NCBI GenBank assembly: GCA_004295885.1
Contig: SEDG01000140.1
Span: 1 to 6,502 of the forward strand
Source of the DNA: Pedobacter sp.
GTDB lineage: Bacteria > Bacteroidota > Bacteroidia > Sphingobacteriales > Sphingobacteriaceae
DNA length: 6,502 bases
Reading direction: 5' to 3'
Shown in pieces: positions 4,920 through 6,502 of the stretch. Position numbers and translations under genes: made by a program. The notes under the pieces are model-generated. The model was not told the DNA's origin and ran no database searches. It saw only the letters and a program-made list of their open reading frames with translations. Position 1 is the stretch's first letter. Every line of letters starts with the position of its first letter.

Positions 4920-6502
4920 CAAGATATTCCTATTTCTAAAACGGCACTTCAAACTACTACTTTAAATAAAGTGGAAGAGTGGGATTACCTCGTAATTAAA
5001 TCAAAATCTTATTCAGAAGCCACTATAAAAAGAATTGCAGAAAATTGCACCATTCCTTACGAGTTTACCATAAACAGGAAATTTGCGGCCCACGATTTTG
5101 ACTATTTCTATCATTCTAATTTTAGCTTCACTCCTTTTATCTCCCAAGGTGATTATGGTAAGAGTATCCTCTTGTCTCATTTGGTAGAAAACCTTTTCTT
5201 AAAACCCGAGGCAAAGTTTAAAGATGACGTGATCTTATTTTTACATGCGGATAAGATATTTAACCTAGCGCAAGAAAAACAAGATTTAACAAAAGACATC
5301 GTAGTTTTATTGGGTTTACCTCCTAGAACAAACCTTATACAGTATTTTACAGAACAACATAGTCAAACTGGACATAAACTGGTCATCATACTTGACGATA
5401 TCATTCAAGTTTTAAACAAACATGGTTTAAAGCCAAAGTTATTCGACACCATTGTACAATTTATCTGTGATATCGAAGATAGTCCTGCTATCAAATTAGT
5501 AATTAGCTTTAGGTCTTATACTTGGCGACGTTTCTTCCAAAGCATTCGCCATTCTAGTTTTATAGTGAACAAATGGTTTACAGGCAGCTATTTCAAAAAG
5601 AAAGATCATTCAAACGTTCCTCCATTAACTACTGGAGAAATAGAGGAAATTTTAAGTAAAATGGATCTCAGTCAAGCAGCCTTAAGATCTACGCATACGC
5701 AAAAACTAAGACATCCTTTTCAATTCTATTTCTATTATCAATTAAAGCTTGAGTATCCTGAAAATGAATATAGCAGCAATTTAATATTCCATGAGGTAAC
5801 CCTTAAATATTTAACTTCAAGAATATTTCAATCTAGTCACGCTTCAGAAAAGTTAGCCATCTGTAAAAAACTGATCAAATTAACTGATTATGGAAGACAG
5901 GGAAATAGAATCTCCAAGAGACTGTTGCTAGAAGAGCTGATTGTTTATAGAGATGCCTATATGGAATTATTGCATGACGGAATTCTAACCGAGCAGGTAA
6001 ATGATGCTGATGAAATTCCTACGGAATATATCCACTTTATTAATAGCGAGGTTTTTGAGTATTTTCTATTTAAACAAATAGTAGAGCTTCATCAAGATAA
6101 ATTGGATGAAACTTATTATAATTTCATATTAAGCGAATATAAAGATCACCATCAAAACACCCTATTGCAATGGTCTGTCTTTGAAGGCATAAAAGACAAT
6201 AAATTCGAAATCATAAAAACGATCCTCTGGTTAAAATTGGATAGCAACCATCACAATGAGTTGATCACGTTCTTAGCTGAGAATATTAAACATAAAATAA
6301 GTAGCGATGAATGCTTAAAAGATAAATTAAGGTGCCCAGAGTTACACAATGCTATGGTAAATGCATTGCCTTACCTCGATTTTGCAGATCAGTCTTACCA
6401 AAAGATACTTAACGTTTTTAGCGAGATTGCCGATACTGAGGAGACATTTGTTTTCTATCAATCTGCCTTAATATTTTCAGACTGTCTCAATTTAAACCTA
6501 GA
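4695..6502 (+). CDS. STAND/NACHT-like P-loop NTPase with N-terminal HTH-like module (C-terminus beyond window)
   Basis: The frame is open for 602 codons from the ATG at 4695 to the window edge. An in-frame TAA at 4677-4679 makes this the first possible ATG, and it is preceded by an A-rich stretch. Visible parts: N-terminal helical module (1-75), linker (76-142), Walker A S150-QGDYGKS157, Walker B K228-LVIILDD235, sensor strand L268-VISFRS274 with R273, a P341 in a GxP-like position (RHPFQF), a winged-helix region (about 400-450), and FINSEVFEYFLF (448-459). The last matches the F-x-H-xxxx-EY-x-x-A motif of NACHT-type proteins, with N450 for His. After 465 the chain is helical and repeat-like, then cut off. 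There is no signal peptide or membrane segment, so it is cytoplasmic. STAND proteins are ATP-driven switches; in bacteria many are regulators or anti-phage sensors. The specific role here is unknown. Confidence 0.88.
   Translation, partial: MTHLILNELRHLILQKLKIQIISPSDCSYIALEINKSLRKNISVTTIKRLFGFAVTQHQFSTYTINTLLAFVESEQDIPISKTALQTTTLNKVEEWDYLVIKSKSYSEATIKRIAENCTIPYEFTINRKFAAHDFDYFYHSNFSFTPFISQGDYGKSILLSHLVENLFLKPEAKFKDDVILFLHADKIFNLAQEKQDLTKDIVVLLGLPPRTNLIQYFTEQHSQTGHKLVIILDDIIQVLNKHGLKPKLFDTIVQFICDIEDSPAIKLVISFRSYTWRRFFQSIRHSSFIVNKWFTGSYFKKKDHSNVPPLTTGEIEEILSKMDLSQAALRSTHTQKLRHPFQFYFYYQLKLEYPENEYSSNLIFHEVTLKYLTSRIFQSSHASEKLAICKKLIKLTDYGRQGNRISKRLLLEELIVYRDAYMELLHDGILTEQVNDADEIPTEYIHFINSEVFEYFLFKQIVELHQDKLDETYYNFILSEYKDHHQNTLLQWSVFEGIKDNKFEIIKTILWLKLDSNHHNELITFLAENIKHKISSDECLKDKLRCPELHNAMVNALPYLDFADQSYQKILNVFSEIADTEETFVFYQSALIFSDCLNLNL
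5121..5729 (+). other. P-loop NTPase core (Walker A, Walker B, sensor)
   Basis: Residues about 143-345. Walker A is coded at 5142-5165 and Walker B at 5376-5399. The first glycine of the classical GxxxxGK[S/T] is replaced by S150, but G155-K156-S157 is intact. Walker B has four hydrophobic residues then D234-D235. The ISFRS strand fits the STAND sensor position. ATP or GTP binding is therefore expected. Confidence 0.85.
5895..6089 (+). other. Winged-helix region and NACHT-like FxN-xxxx-EYF signature
   Basis: Residues about 401-465. Helices around LLLEELIVYRDAYMELLHDG are followed by GIL, an acidic wing (NDADEIPTEY), and then F448-I-N450-S-E-V-F-E455-Y456-F457. In NACHT and related STAND proteins this position reads F-T-H-x-x-x-x-E-Y-x-A-A and marks the end of the switch region before the C-terminal sensor. 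His-to-Asn at 450 is the one departure. Confidence 0.65.

Noticed and set aside
4734..4952. Open frame of 72 codons on the minus strand
   Set aside because: It is antisense to the N-terminal module of the NTPase, which has clear family features in the opposite direction; no motif or start signal supports it.

Overview
The window looks like part of a Bacteroidota chromosome, most like the Sphingobacteriaceae (Pedobacter-type) by protein style. This rests on three things: a giant secreted adhesin-like protein built from CHU_C-associated Ig-like (Ig_7) and putative-Ig (He_PIG) domains, AT-leaning coding sequence, and A-rich rather than Shine-Dalgarno-type start regions. It holds two large genes transcribed away from each other. 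Both run off the window, so each is partial at its 3' end.

Positions 4496 down to 1 (minus strand) are the first 1498 codons of a secreted or cell-surface protein with no internal stop or frameshift. The order is: signal peptide; two related beta-rich modules (called A and B here); one Ig_7 domain; five tandem He_PIG repeats, four of which start exactly 87 residues (261 bp) apart; two Ig_7 domains; a third related module (C); three more Ig_7 domains; and, at the window edge, what looks like the beginning of a fourth module (D).

Positions 4497-4694 are the 198-bp divergent intergenic region. It carries a strong hairpin followed, in the leftward direction, by a six-T run. It also carries several copies of a GTTCATT motif and a 9-bp direct repeat. 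No convincing Bacteroidota promoter was found.

Positions 4695-6502 (plus strand) are the first 602 codons of a STAND-type P-loop NTPase. It has a Bacteroidota-style N-terminal helical (HTH-like) module, Walker A and B, a sensor arginine, a winged-helix region, and the NACHT-like F-x-H/N-xxxx-EYF signature. The C-terminal half, normally the sensor, begins but is cut off. Proteins of this architecture are often regulators or immune (anti-phage) sensors, so this is the likeliest place for an uncharacterised system. The sequence does not show that the two divergent genes work together.
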